A DNA stretch of 64,000 nt from Manduca sexta (taxonomy: Eukaryota > Arthropoda > Insecta > Lepidoptera > Sphingidae): the NCBI RefSeq assembly GCF_014839805.1, contig NC_051130.1, forward strand, positions 7,750,001-7,814,000, read 5' to 3'. The position numbers and the translations under genes are program-made. The notes under the pieces were generated by a model. It was given only the letters and a program-made list of their open reading frames with translations. It did no database searches and was not told where the DNA came from. Numbering within the stretch: position 1 is the stretch's first letter; every line of letters starts with the position of its first letter. Positions 1 through 11,508 of this stretch are shown here, piece by piece.

Positions 1-321
1 ATAAATAACTGAGTGTATACCCAAACCCCGAACCTGTAAACATGTCTGTTACACGCATCGCTATACCTTATATCACTTGAAATGTTCTCAACCCTCTTCA
101 TAGGAACCCTTTGAAATGCTGTCTAAAACACCATCAGAAGTGTTTCATAGCCTTATATGATGATTCAATCAGTCAATAGATTCCTTTGCCTTTACACTAT
201 AGTAAAATTGGATAACGTACACTTAATAAAATAAAAATCTGATATTGTTTACATTTTAAGTGTATAATAATATATTTTTTTAATAATTTTATATTAATCT
301 TCCTCTTTTTTTTGTATCCAG

Positions 322-384
322 GTGGACTTCATGGCTGTCTGGACAGACATTATTGAGAGCGATAAGACCTCGATAGACCGATAA
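322..384 (+). CDS. Candidate terminal coding exon of an unidentified plus-strand gene (5' part outside window)
   Basis: A long pyrimidine tract ending in TTTGTATCCAG (AG at 320-321) precedes a 63-base block with much higher GC than its surroundings. Read from the first base, it encodes VDFMAVWTDIIESDKTSIDR followed by TAA at 382-384. AATAAA follows at 412-417, so the 3' UTR would be only about 50 bases, which is normal for insects. The exon would begin in phase 0. A second frame (starting at 323) is also open to a TAG, so the frame is not certain. I do not recognise the protein: the tail is acidic and polar with no motif. All other exons would lie to the left of base 1. A spliced non-coding RNA end is an alternative. 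Confidence 0.45.
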   Translation: MDFMAVWTDIIESDKTSIDR

Positions 385-411
385 AACCGCCATTATTTTA
401 TATCTGTGTGC

Positions 412-417
412 AATAAA
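412..417 (+). terminator. Poly(A) signal AATAAA for the left-edge gene
   Basis: A perfect AATAAA lies 28 bases after the stop of the candidate terminal exon and is followed by a GT- and T-containing stretch. It supports the view that transcription from the left ends near 430-450. Confidence 0.45.
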
Positions 418-439
418 GAGTGAGCAGATAATAAAATCT

Positions 440-1730
440 TGCAAAAATATGATGTAATATCTTTATCGTCATCGGTTTCAACTGATCTATCTATTGCACA
501 TTTCACAGTGGCTAGTAAAACAACAATATGTCTGCTCAAGTACGATCCCGTGAAAACATTTCTGAAATATCACGCGGCAAAATAAGAAACAATAAATGCT
601 TTAAGGCCCGAGCTAGCGGCCTTGAGCATTCGTTCCATACTTTTTTGCGCATGAGCTTCCAGCGTAAATATGCTGAGATTTACGGGTTATTTGTTCAAAA
701 ATCAATAATGTATTTTTGAAAATTATGCTACCTAAATATTCCTTATTAAATTGTTTATTTAATAGTGTTGGTTGGAAATTAATTACGTACTTCTTCTTTA
801 CGAGTAGAAGCATGGAATCGACAATATTAGTGACATTTTCATTATGAAATTAATGAAACAACATCAACATGAATCAACCAAGTTAAAGATAATATATTAT
901 ACAAATATGACGTTAATTGTTTTTTCTACACGTAAAATAAATTTTGAATAGATAGCTTCAAAAATACGGTTAAAATTACTGAAAATACTAACTGATATTC
1001 AGTTGCCTATTGTTGTGGCTATGTACAATAAGCTTTATTATGTTTGTAGAGCTGTCCGCGCACGTGACGTGTTTCGACAATATCCTGTCAAATGCATCCG
1101 AACTGCCACACGTGGAATACTACGGAAATTGAATTGACTCCTTTCGGACAACTAAAACACAATGCATAAAACTACAAACGAGATGTTGAATCAATGAAAT
1201 TATTCAATATTTTGTGAACCTAATATATACAGGTATAGAGTATAAAATTGAAATTTGCTAATTACTGACACCGATTATTGATATTCATCGACATAGCCGT
1301 TACACTGTTGGGCCAGATATATACGTTTAATAATGAATCATATCTTACTTCTTACTCTTACAATATATGGATGAAATGTGTTATACCGATGAACGATGTC
1401 CTAATTTCATACATAGGTTACTTTTTATCCTAGTACTTTTCTCTTATGAAGAATAATACACATTTTTATATATTTCACGCGAGCGAAGCCGCGAGCGATA
1501 ACTAGTATATAAAATAAATCAGAACAGTATTTTACTTAAATTGAAACTCGGTTCTCATAGAAACCAAGAAGAGCCCGCTGACGAAGTCTAATTAAAACTA
1601 TTTCACTTATTTAGAAATTTCGGGGGAACTCAAGAAGAAATTATTCTAGTGAACAACTTGTTTCGTTGGAAATGTACGCAGATATTCAGTAGCAGTAGAG
1701 AAAATAACCTAATTATCACGTAATTTCAAC
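440..1730. other. Intergenic, AT-rich; no gene seen
   Basis: No exon-like block stands out. A 63-codon open frame (528-719, plus strand) has no recognisable motif and is read as chance. The notable parts are two CACGTG hexamers (1061-1114) and a short relic at about 1468-1500 ending in 'GCGAGCGAAGCCGCGAGCG', a common dispersed lepidopteran repeat end. Confidence 0.5.
1061..1114. promoter_or_regulatory. Two perfect CACGTG E-boxes 48 bp apart
   Basis: CACGTG occurs at 1061-1066 (followed by ACGTG, so two overlapping ACGTG cores) and again at 1109-1114, in a short GC-richer patch. CACGTG is the canonical site for bHLH and bHLH-PAS factors such as CLOCK/CYCLE, MAX/MYC and USF. Function is inferred from the motif only; no promoter is identified beside it. 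Confidence 0.25.
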
Positions 1731-1732
1731 AC

Positions 1733-1786
1733 TGTTATTCTGTCCCTTCTCTACTACTCAGAGGGCTTAGACCTCAGTCCACCTTT
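1733..1786 (-). repeat. SINE D fragment, serving as the target of an insertion
   Basis: The stretch matches the 3' part of the SINE D family seen in full at 15197 (CTACTACT..AGAGGG..TTAG..CCTCAGTCCACC). It is short and diverged. A poly(A) retroelement is inserted at its edge. Confidence 0.4.
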
Positions 1787-1993
1787 TTTTTTTTTTTTTT
1801 TTTTTACGTAGGTAAATCGTCAGTTGACTATCTCCCGCCTTGGGATGGGCGGGAGGGCGTGTCAGACTTTTACTGACTAAGAACCTACGGTGTTCCCATC
1901 CTTTGCCTATGTGCCTAGGTCCAAGATCCGGTGGCATTGAGACCTAGGCAGGAACCGGCCCTAAAGGGCCCCGCAAAACCTCAGTCCACCTTT
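1771..1993 (-). mobile_element. Short poly(A) retroelement insertion with 16-bp target duplication
   Basis: A 16-base direct repeat, ACCTCAGTCCACCTTT, is at 1771-1786 and 1978-1993. Between the copies is a tract of T (poly(A) tail on the minus strand) followed by about 170 bases of GC-rich sequence, including CCTAGGTC and GGGCGGGAGGG. A target duplication plus a poly(A) tail is the signature of L1-type target-primed reverse transcription. I cannot say whether the body is a 5'-truncated LINE or a SINE. The exact duplication suggests a fairly recent insertion. Confidence 0.75.
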
Positions 1994-2068
1994 AAGTTGT
2001 TACGTAGAGTCCTCGGGTATGTAATAAACTTGTGAATTAGGCTAAAATAATTTAAATTAATACACACC

Positions 2069-2295
2069 CACACGCCTTTTATCCGCGAAGGCGTAAGCAA
2101 AGGCGCAACTATGCAAGTATATGTGCTACTATGTATGTATGTATTCCGTCCTATGATATGATAGGGGACGAGCCTATCGCCATGTCGGGCACAAATTTCA
2201 AATCCTAGGATTATACTGAGTAAAAAAACTCAATATTACTTTACCCGACCAGGGGACCGAACCCCAGACCTCAGTACTGCATGCATAGCCGTAGT
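2069..2295 (-). mobile_element. SINE family A copy
   Basis: The copy matches family A (intact copy at 41632) from the tail (CTTTTATCCGCGAAGGCG) to the tRNA-like head, where ACCGAACCCCAGACCTCAG is the reverse of the box B region. Many substitutions indicate age. Orientation is minus. Confidence 0.7.
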
Positions 2296-2299
2296 AATT

Positions 2300-4470
2300 T
2301 AAATTCTTATAGAAACACGCTATACCAAATAAATACTTAAAAAAACATAAATATACAAAAAAAGAAAAAACGAAAAATAAATAATCTCTTCACTTTTCAT
2401 TTGTCCCTAATTTATTTTATCATTCAGCGATATTATTTTAAAAAAAATCCCACTGGTTATTTCCTTTGTCGCTAAATAGTAAAAACAAAAAAAAGAACTT
2501 CGCTTAAATACTCTCGCAACCAGCATTAAGGAGCGCCTACAATAAAACCACGAGACTTGTAAATTTCCAACAATTTACAACTAGAAGCCTCATTTGTAAT
2601 AATTGTTCACTCCACTAAATTTATTCGGCCAAACCGATATTATGTCAGCATTTTCAAACTGTTTTAATGGGTTGTCAGAATAATGAAGATAAGTTCCGAA
2701 AGTTATTGCGTTAGTATATCATAGTTTGTCAACAACCGTTTTGTACATAAATGGTTTTTTAAATAGATGTATTTAGAGGAGGGAGCCCGTATTGTGGACT
2801 TTGCAAATCTCGTTGACTATACGAAATCTAACAAGCTGGTCTTAATTTCAAGCTGGTTTAAATGATATTGATTCTACTATAGTCAAGCCGGCTTATTGCC
2901 GCTGCTGCATTACTGCATGCTGTAGCCGAATGGTAAAGCGTGGGTCTACTATATTTATCTTTAAGTGTTTTTCTCCTACGATACGAGGAGGGGAGAAGGC
3001 CAGGGATTGTTTGCGAGCACTTATAAGCCTCATTGTGAATTAGCAACCATGTGGTATACACACATAACCGTGTGCCTAGAGCCACGACAAATGTCTCCCG
3101 TACATGGTTGTTCATTTAGTGTGGAGACCGAACGAGCAAGCAAGTAAGCGAACAAGAATTGCCTCAGGGGGATAATTTCTCAAGAGTCCCTCGGGGGGAC
3201 GTAGGTCAGCTTCACTGGGATGATAACACTAACAAATAATTGGGATTGCTACAATCCGTATGGGAAGTGTGATTATAGAAGGCTAAACAATGCTTCTTCT
3301 TGCCAAACCTTATTCCTTGTCCATAAATGCCGGTAATACACAAAAAACCTATTTCATCTATCAGTCTGTCTCTTTCCCTCCATACCTGTGGATATTAGTG
3401 TGAATATTCATAAGTGGCGGCAATCATCAATCACCAAGAGACCTACATGCTTGTAATAGGTAATACTATACAAAATAACTTAAGGAAAAACTTATACTGT
3501 ATTCAAAACGCAGAGCGTCGACCTGCTAAAGATCGCATCAAATGACTAAAGGCATAATCCCAATGACTGGCGACTTTACAAAATGTCTATATCCTGACTC
3601 CTAGCGTAGCCTTAAAATATGATAAATGTTCTCAAAGAAGGAGGTGTAGCTAATGCTAATACGATCAAAATGAGGTTACTTTTGCAGAAATCTAAAGGGA
3701 GCAAAGAAGTTCGATTTGTAAATAAAACTTAGTAATTCATATGCATTAATAAAGTGGTCTAGATAAATTAACTGAGCTGAAGCGGTAAGTAAAAATGTGT
3801 ATAAAACGGATTAGAAATATTATTGTGGTAGTTATATAATATATTACAATTGTTTATTTTAAACAACGTAAAAATTTGTGGGCTATCGTTTTATCATAAT
3901 GTAATTCAACCAATATTTGCAATCAACCAACTGTTCAAAATACCGAGTACCTTTATCGTATTTTGAATTCAAATATGTGAAAATATAAAACGTAGATACG
4001 AATTCCAATAAACGGGCTATCTGTTGACATGGAGAGTATCACAAGAAAAATAGACAATACAAATCTAACAGTGAGCGAATCATGCTAGACAATATCGCTG
4101 TGTCTACGTTTGAAAAGACTTTTGTTGACGGAGAATTACATTTTCAATAAAATTGTTGTTTAAAACATCTAACATGGACTCTTTGAATATTTAAAAACAA
4201 ACTAACATTGGTCTTATTCATAAAGCAAAATGAAACATATAACTGTATCATAAAATTTGATACACTATTCGTATTCAACAAAGTTCGATGTTAAGATCTT
4301 AACAAGCTTGAGATATGTTGTGACAGATGAGCTTCTACTAAAATCTGACAGAGTCTATGTCACTTCGCTAATGTTGTTTACTTCTGCCAATTTAGGATTT
4401 CTACGGGTGTCAAAATCTATTATCCAAATACGAAATCAGATTATTTATTAAGGTTTGTTGGTTAACATAT
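2300..4470. other. Intergenic; one unexplained GC-richer block
   Basis: The stretch is mostly AT-rich with no recognisable gene. From about 2890 to 3250 the composition changes: a GC-richer block contains several purine-rich runs (GAGGAGGGGAGAAGG, GTCCCTCGGGGGGAC). Open frames there (2858-3115 minus, 2965-3147 plus) match nothing I recognise. It may be the body of an old transposon or a pseudogene. Confidence 0.35.
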
Positions 4471-4473
4471 TAT

Positions 4474-4708
4474 GGTAGTAGTAGGATATATTTTATATCC
4501 GCCACATGGTGTTAAAGCCCACCATGGTAGCCCGCAAGTGAGTCGTGTTCCAAGATTAGCCTATGTATATCCAGTTCCAACAGGCCGGCACAATTGAGAC
4601 GACTGTCGAGGGGTAATCATACCCCGTCAGTCAACATTCTATTAGACTCCACCCCTTTTACTATCAGGTGCAGCGAGGCCACGTTGGCGAGCACGTATAA
4701 AAAAGACC
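4474..4708 (+). repeat. Repeat family B copy
   Basis: The copy shows the family B pattern: GTAGGATATATTTTATATCCGC at the left, a central TATATCCAGTTCCAACAGGC, then CTGTCGAGGGGTAATCAT and a right end near CATTCTATTAGACTCCAC. The middle is shortened relative to other copies. Family B has no obvious tRNA head or coding frame, and its class is unknown. Confidence 0.65.
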
Positions 4709-4709
4709 G

Positions 4710-5640
4710 TATAGTTTTCTCTGTAAATTTTCCGACGACAAATAAATATCTCTACATGCAAAAAATACGTAATGAGTTTAACCCATAAGTTCGAAGACCC
4801 TGGCCTAGTCCAGATCTGATAAACGAAATCAACACTCAACGTACTATCACGAAACATGTCCAATATTCAATCTAATTTAGTACCGTATTGTCATATTACG
4901 ATACTTATTGGAGCTTAGCTAAAATTAGGGTTAGTGACTCATAATATGAAATTATAGGTGGAAATGAAATTAAAAACTTACGCTGCGTGTTAGGAAAAAA
5001 ATTGAGTTGCTTCACGACTCGTGCATAGGTTCCTATGCCAATATCTTTTACTTTGTCCGTACCTTTGCTAACATTGTGTTAAAAATTATTCATGAATAAC
5101 GAATATTTTCACCAAGAATTCTAGTTTTACATTTCAAATTTTTTGGTCATTTTGTAGTTTAGTGCGAGTATGGCGTGTACCATGTGTTTGAAACTTATAA
5201 TTCTTATTTTACATCAACGGTTCGAGTAACCTATTGCAGTTATTTTCTAGAAGATATGTATGTGGTTTTATTTAGTAACGCAATATCAAAATGACCCTGT
5301 GTATCATACAACTGAAAAGTTTGTTTATTTGAACGCGCTGAACTAAGAAACTATTTCGATAACAACGATTTCGATGTTTTTTTTTTTCATTAGTAAGAAG
5401 CTACCTTACTCCTGAGTGCTATAGTTTTCTCTTCACGAGAAAATATTTACCCCAGAAAAACGTCTTCACGCAGCGAAGTCGCAGGCAAAAGCCAGAAAGT
5501 TTGTATTTAGTTACTTGTTCCATAAATATAAGTACTTAATGGACGAGTTTTTCAAAGCCTGAGTGCTTCAGTGCTATAAATGTAAATGTCTCTAAGTCTT
5601 GGTCTGTCAAGGATAAAGAACCCTTTTTATTCGCAAGGAT
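4710..5640. other. Intergenic AT-rich stretch with an old repeat relic
   Basis: No gene is seen. From about 5318 to 5490 lies a relic of the ubiquitous lepidopteran repeat that begins TTTGTTTATTTGAACGCGCT and ends CACGCAGCGAAGTCGCAGGC. Confidence 0.45.
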
Positions 5641-5700
5641 AATCCGTATTACGGCTGTATGCCGGCATTTTTTATACGAACACAACATAGTAACCTCTCT

Positions 5701-5882
5701 GCACTTGCTGGTAACCGTAATGCGGTCCAGATAGGGTGTCGTGTGTTGAAAGTCGATTATCTCTTGACATTCGACACAATTATGCCGGCATATTTGAAAC
5801 AGGATATACACAAAATGATCTCAGAACGCAACACATTTGAGCCGGCATAGCAGATTTTACATTGTACGGTAGTTGCTATACA
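5701..5882 (-). repeat. Repeat family B copy, diverged
   Basis: On the minus strand the family B landmarks are present: the start TAGCAACTACCGTACAATG, a central block related to ATATACAC and CCGGCATAATTGTG, and the right end near GTTACCAGCAAGTGC. It directly abuts a family C element. Confidence 0.5.
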
Positions 5883-5884
5883 CA

Positions 5885-6030
5885 AACAGTCAACATCTCG
5901 GTCCGCCCCGTGACCATAAGGGATGCGAAGTCTTCGAAACGTCGACAAAAAATCATAATATAAACAACCGCCAAAACTTCCGAAAAATATTTTCATTCCG
6001 ATGCCTAACATTCGCGTAAACATAAGAAAC
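5885..6030 (-). repeat. Repeat family C copy (partial)
   Basis: It contains the conserved core GTGACCATAAGGGATGCGAAG with CTTCGAAACGTCG, and the terminal sequence whose reverse complement is TTATGTTTACGCGAATGTTA. The same terminal sequence opens the copies at 51637, 53290 and 59990, here in reverse orientation. Confidence 0.6.
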
Positions 6031-8480
6031 CATCATAGTGTATATGAACACAATACATGAAAACCTATAGCAACACAAAATAAAAAATAAATATTTCAAC
6101 CAACAAACGTGTGACGTAAATTGTTATCAATGAAACATCATTAATAAACGTTTTGCGCAATATCGTTAAAATGTCTATCCTGGCGTGACCTTATATCAAA
6201 CACGCTGGCATGAAAAATTTCCTCCCAGTATGCTAACAAAAATGCTTGCCGAGTTAGATATGACGATAAACAGTAAAACGCGGAACAAACAGATTTATGA
6301 CAAAACTTGTCTGATTTTGCTCATGAAAAGTATACCTAGTTTACTTACTAAGGTTATTGAATAGAAAGTTAATGAATTCAAATATGAGTGATAATTCTTT
6401 AGTATATTTTTATTATTAACTAAAATTTATAGCAGTTGTTGATCTACTGGCGGTAGATATTTTATATGTCACAGTCCGCCTGGGTAGGTACTACCGCAAA
6501 TTCTATTTCTGCCGCCAAGCAACCGTATGTAGTCATTGTTGTATTCTGGTTTGAAGGATATTGTAGCCAGTGTAACTACTGGACATAATAAGACTTAACA
6601 TCTCATGTCTCAGGATGGTGAGCACAGTAAAATACCAAACAATACTTTTTAATTCAAGCTGTTGCATCGTGTTTCTACAGTTTATGGGCGATCGTATCGC
6701 TTACCATCAGATGAACGGCAAGCTCTTCTCGTCATTTAAAGCAATAAAAAAACTTACTTCTTGATAGACATTAGAATTTTTAAGCGAAATGTTGAAAACT
6801 TCAACATAACATCTGTGGATATGCTTTATCCTTAGTGTAGATAAATGCACTAAATTATTAGTACAATTTGCCAATTCATTGAAGCAAAAGATGAAAGACT
6901 ACAAAGCTATCTATTTTGCGATACACTCCATATCAAAATTCACAATCAAACGCAAGTTTAGCATAATATTTTATATAGAGACGTAGTCGAAGCTGAAAGC
7001 GGTATAAAACTTATTAAATGAGCCGTAAGATCTAATATTGCTAGTAAGGATAGAATTAACATATCAAAATATATATTTTTCTTTACTAATGATTTCACAA
7101 AATGGTTTATAAATTTTCACAAAATTACATAACTCATGGTTTGTTTTGCTTATCACACAGGGATGCCGATAGGGAACGAGGTTCACTATTTAATACGTCT
7201 CCCCCTCCCACACATCAAAATGTGTTAGACTCGCCATTCTTACAAAGGACCATAATATCTAGCGAAAAGTAAATGTGATAACATTTCTGCCTACCCCTGA
7301 AAAGAGAAATAAGCGTGATACTCTGTATGTAAATGTTACATAAGGTTATATTTATAAGGTTATAATTTAAACTATCCCATAGGTGCCACTGCAACTTCTG
7401 CAAGCCAAGATAGATTTTATACCACCGACCAACTAAGTGCAGTAAGTCGTTCGGAAAACTGACATAACCCTCAATGAAATTTATCAAATAGAAAGATAAA
7501 AACGAAGGGAATATACATATGTGCTTATAGTTTATTTTATATAATTTTTCTAGTTTGTAGACAAAAGTTTTGCTGTTTTCATGTTTTACTTTAGTTAAGT
7601 CAAACTTCAAGATCGATTTGCGGGTCATACGATTTGTTTAGAATTAAAAAAAATAGATAATTTCATGTTTTACTTTAGTTTAACTTCACGATCGATTTGC
7701 GGTTTGGAAAAAAAATCAGATATAGACGAATTCATTTTAATTTTATTAACAAGCTGTTTGTAAATTGTTGAGTAAAATGTTTATTTACAATCTAGAAAAA
7801 TTATATAAACATAAAATACAATATAACATTACGGTTATAATTTCGGAACCCGAACTAATTCCACACAAGACAATAGAAGAAAGAAAGAAAGAGGGTTATT
7901 GTTAGAACAAAGATAAACAATTAAAAACACAAAATCCTACATAATATAAACAATTATTGCTCCAACAATGGGCTTCCCATTTAGCTATATACTGCAATAC
8001 CACCTATGTAATACTGCAGCGCTGGCGAATGAGTAAACAATTATACTAGTATTATTGGTTATTCATCTTTCTCGACGTTTTCTAGACCAAAAAAGGCCAT
8101 TAAAATGACCGAAAAAAAAACAACAATATTATACCGCTTCATAAAGATGACTTTAATAATTGACTCTCACGTCAAAAAAATCCCAATTTGCCTATCAAGC
8201 TGTCCTTCGATTAGGATGCTCGTGATTGCGAAAAGATACATTCGCCCCAATAGACGGCGGCCTCCTGATGGTAAATATGATCTTTAATCAATAAGCTTCA
8301 ACAAGAATATTATGAATACTATCCATCATTATACGTTAGTCTCTCTCACATATCGAATCATAAGATAATAAGCCTCAGTCTTAGCACATAAGTGAATTAT
8401 TGAATTAATTTACCTTCTAATTACCTCTCCGTCTTCCTATACTCTTTGATAAATTTCTTAGCGTGCTAAGATTAATTAGT
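6031..8480. other. Intergenic AT-rich stretch; no gene seen
   Basis: The stretch holds an old repeat end near 6690-6750 (GCTTACCATCAGATGAACGGC, a common lepidopteran motif), a direct duplication of about 45 bases around 7576-7700 (ATGTTTTACTTTAGTT with TCGATTTGCGG twice), and a GAAAGAAAG run near 7880. The longest open frame of the window (7215-7628 minus, 137 codons) is AT-rich without motifs. Confidence 0.5.
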
Positions 8481-8483
8481 GTT

Positions 8484-8600
8484 TCCTGAGACTCGCCGAG
8501 CTTCACCGCTCTGTATATAAAATGCGTGCCATTGCCGATCCTGGTTTACAGGAGTAGTCTCGGAATAGATTAAACGTCTGTTGTAGTACTTCTGAGTGGA
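8484..8600 (+). repeat. Repeat family E copy 1
   Basis: It shares about 85 bases with 28538-28640, including GAGACTCGCCGAG, TATAAAATGCGTGCCA and CTGATCCTG..CAGGAGT equivalents. The unit is GC-richer than its flanks. Class is unknown. Confidence 0.55.
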
Positions 8601-9049
8601 TGCTACACGTCACATGTGTAAGCCGACCAAATTGAAAAGTCACACCTTAATCTACGGTACCAAATAAATTGTTAAAAAACAAAATCACGTCGAATTACTA
8701 ACCTGCTCCTTTTTTTGAAGTCGGTTAATTAGTGATATATGCATAAGCGGTCTTAAACTTTTACTGTCAAATAAAATTAACTCGAAACTTGTGACACAGT
8801 CCCTTAATCTAAATACTCTATTTGAGGCAATCAAGGTAAAATAGCTATTCTGAAAACATCGATTAAAATATTAAATGGCATTAGTCATGTTATTAATTCT
8901 ATAAATAAAATTTATAATGTTTCTAAATGTTATATAGCCTAAACCCTAGTAGCTTGTGCGCATCAGTGGCTCTGAATCCTTATATATTAAAAAATATATA
9001 CATGGAATTGACAACTTCCTCCCATTTTTAAAGTCGGTTCTTAAAATAA

Positions 9050-9262
9050 TGTCCTTCGCCGGGTCTGCGTGTCAGTTTGACCGGGATAAACTCAAAAACT
9101 AACGAACGGATTGCGATGAATTTTAGAAAATTTTACACCCTAGTCCTTACTAGAGTCCTACATAGGTTACTTATCTATTTATTTGTTATCCCAGGAAAAT
9201 AAATAGCGGGACTTTTATCCCAAAAAAACACTCACGCGGGCGAAACTGTGAGCAAAAGATGT
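9050..9262 (+). repeat. Ancient dispersed repeat relic
   Basis: This copy of the widespread lepidopteran relic runs from CGCCGGGTCTGCGTGTCAGT through AAAACTAACGAACGGATTG to ACTCACGCGGGCGAAACTG. Similar relics are at about 5318-5490, 19143-19265, 22157-22390, 27446-27655, 31838-31965, 33840-34017, 48183-48280 and 62840-63030. They carry no coding frame. Confidence 0.5.
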
Positions 9263-9556
9263 CATACAAGACTTGTACAATTATAATATTATGAACTCAA
9301 AATAGTATATATAGAAACCAGAAAGCATACTAAATACTTTCAAATAACAAACACAACAACACAATTCAAATCACATAATAACTATTTGTTTAACATACAT
9401 TTTTATGGCAGAAAGTAGGCAAACTAGATCCCTAGGTAATCATTAGTGACTGTAAAACTCTCACTATGATGGGTTACGTAGATATATTAAGATAGGGTGG
9501 AGTCTTTTTTGGGCTCAGTTTAACTTAATGTACAAAAAGCAGGATAGTTGCCACGT

Positions 9557-9776
9557 ATGCTGGTGGTAGGATATATTTAATATCCGCCCGGATAGCGACC
9601 ACCGTATACAAGGTGTTAAAACCGCCATAGTGCCCCACGTGTTTGCGTTCCGGGATCAGCCTGTGTATATCAGGTTCCAACATGCCGTCATAATTATATC
9701 TACTGTCAAGAGGTAATCATCTCTCGTCAGTCTACAGTCTATTGGATCGCACTCCATTTACCATTAAGTACAGTAA
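9557..9776 (+). repeat. Repeat family B copy
   Basis: This is a near-complete copy, with GGTGGTAGGATATATTTAAT, TCCGCCCGGATAGCGACCAC, GTTCCGGGATCAGCCTGTG, TACTGTCAAGAGGTAATCAT and a right end at CCATTTACCATTAAGTACAG. Confidence 0.75.
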
Positions 9777-10463
9777 AAAAAAAGTAATCTTAGTTTTAAC
9801 TCACATAATAGTATCGTGCCGGTCTACTCAACATCGTCTTATTGTAGACTAAACTGTTCATAACGTGCTTTAACCTCAAAACATTCCAAAAATGACCATG
9901 ACGCATTTCAAGCCATAAATTCTGTTTCCTATGATGGTAATCTATTTTTCCATCTGCTTATTCAAATTAAATCGGTTTTAAATCTTCAAGGTAATGGTAA
10001 AAACTTTATCGCAAGTTAATTTAAATATTCCAAACAAATAAAATTGAAAATAGATGAATTTGGTTCTCTATTCTAATGTTTTATATATTAGAATTAATGT
10101 CTTATTCATTACCTAATTTATGGCAAACACCTGCACGAACCTATTCTCGGAGATGCTGGAGCAATGGCGATTAGCGCCTTGTTTTATTTCAACTCAGTTG
10201 GGTTATATATAAAATTAAACGTCTATATAGCATACACGTTAATTTAAATCATTAAGCATAATTAGTCAGTTCCTATCATTAATTCAACACACGACTCTTT
10301 ATTTTTTTTTATTTTAAGTCAACTCACAATAAATAACTTTAATCCTATAGTCTCCATAAATTAATAATTTCAATATTACACGATTCGAAAATAAACATTA
10401 TAATATTAACCAAAGATAACATTGTTTATTTAACAACACCGCGAACACAAACAAAATTCTCAC
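9777..10463. other. Intergenic AT-rich stretch; nothing recognised
   Basis: There is no gene-like composition and no repeat that I could match inside the window. Confidence 0.4.
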
Positions 10464-10652
10464 CTCTTTTTTAAAAATCCATCCAACGTTCCGCGTTCTT
10501 TTTTCGAACCACAAAAACACTGGCTGTAAATGATAAACAAATTGTTATGAACTTTGATCGAGATTTGTTCGGGGTATTCTCGGATAAGACGGGCGAAACA
10601 GCCCGTCGTTTGGCGCGCAAGCCGGCGAACAACTGAGATTGGACCGTATATA
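10464..10652 (-). promoter_or_regulatory. Candidate TATA-containing promoter and non-coding first exon
   Basis: A sharply GC-richer block sits in very AT-rich DNA. On the minus strand it shows TATATA (10652-10647), an arthropod initiator TCAGT (10636-10632), about 170 bases without a long ATG frame, then AAGAG followed by GTGAGA, a good 5' splice site (GT at 10463-10462). Only 18 bases separate TATA from the initiator, which is short, so the start might be nearer 10622. No downstream exon of such a gene was found to the left. A promoter for a long non-coding RNA, or a retained transposon piece, are alternatives. Confidence 0.2.
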
Positions 10653-10699
10653 TTTCCCTCACGCACCGCTGTTTGGCGTTGTTACGATCACTTGACACC

Positions 10700-11130
10700 T
10701 TTTGTATTTTGTTTTACCAGATACCGACATGTGACAGTATTTCCACCCCATATTATTGAATAATAGGTATTGCTTGATGGACATTCGAATTTCATACCGT
10801 ATTGTTCAATTTGGCTTGCTTTTATCCATATTAAATTTCAAAGACCCTCGTCAGATCTCCGTTTTAGTGATGTGAGTCTTTTAGTTGTTGGGGAAAGATT
10901 AATGATATATGAAAATATGGATCGCGTGAGTTCCCTTATCTAGTTCTTTTATTTGTATAGGAAGTATTTCTTTATTTGCACATTATACATATCTAAAGGT
11001 GGACTCAACGCCGAAGACATGGTTTACCAGCCAGTCTGTCAATTCTAGCAACTAAAAACCTTAAACATAAATGATGGGGAAGGCGTAATATATTGAAGTG
11101 GATAATAATTATGATTAATTGAATGATTGA
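10700..11130. other. Intergenic AT-rich stretch; nothing recognised
   Basis: There is no exon-like composition and no repeat family match. Confidence 0.4.
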
Positions 11131-11136
11131 ATGAAT

Positions 11137-11508
11137 TCCCTCCTATCCGAATTTCGGCTACGGCGGCTAATCTCAACGGAGATCAGCCAGGTACGCAGGA
11201 TATATTATAGTGCACAAGTGTGTGCGCAGTACACAGGTGCACTCTCTGTTCCTTCACTCTCATAGTCTAGTGAGACGGTATTCCGATATGACCGGAGAGA
11301 TCAGGCGCTGGACCAATAGCTTTACGTACCTTCCGAGGCAAAGGGGTATCACACCGCCAATTTCCGGACTCCGAGCTGCAACTGAGTAATTTTTAAGATG
11401 GAAAACCCAGTCACGTTTATTATTGCCCGACCCGGGATTCGAATCCAGGACCTCAGCGCGGTGGTCGTACTTGTACCGTGTACAATTATAACTACGCCAC
11501 CGAGGTAG
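11137..11508 (-). mobile_element. Longer SINE sharing the tRNA-like head of family A
   Basis: The right end (minus-strand start) reads as a tRNA-like head, with CTACGCCACCGAGG reversed and CCCGGGATTCGAATCC as the box B region. The body is about 370 bases and differs from family A: it contains ACCGGAGAGATCAGGCGCTGG and ATCTCAACGGAGATCAGCC. Simple ATTGAATGA-like repeats flank the tail side. It is either a distinct SINE family or a composite. Confidence 0.55.

Noticed and set aside
528..719. 63-codon frame starting MSAQVRSREN
   Set aside because: No homology I can recognise, downstream of a gene end, and the other strand is open too.
7215..7628. 137-codon minus-strand frame, the longest in the window
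   Set aside because: Very AT-rich composition (Lys, Ile, Leu, Phe, Tyr), no domain, no splice or start context.
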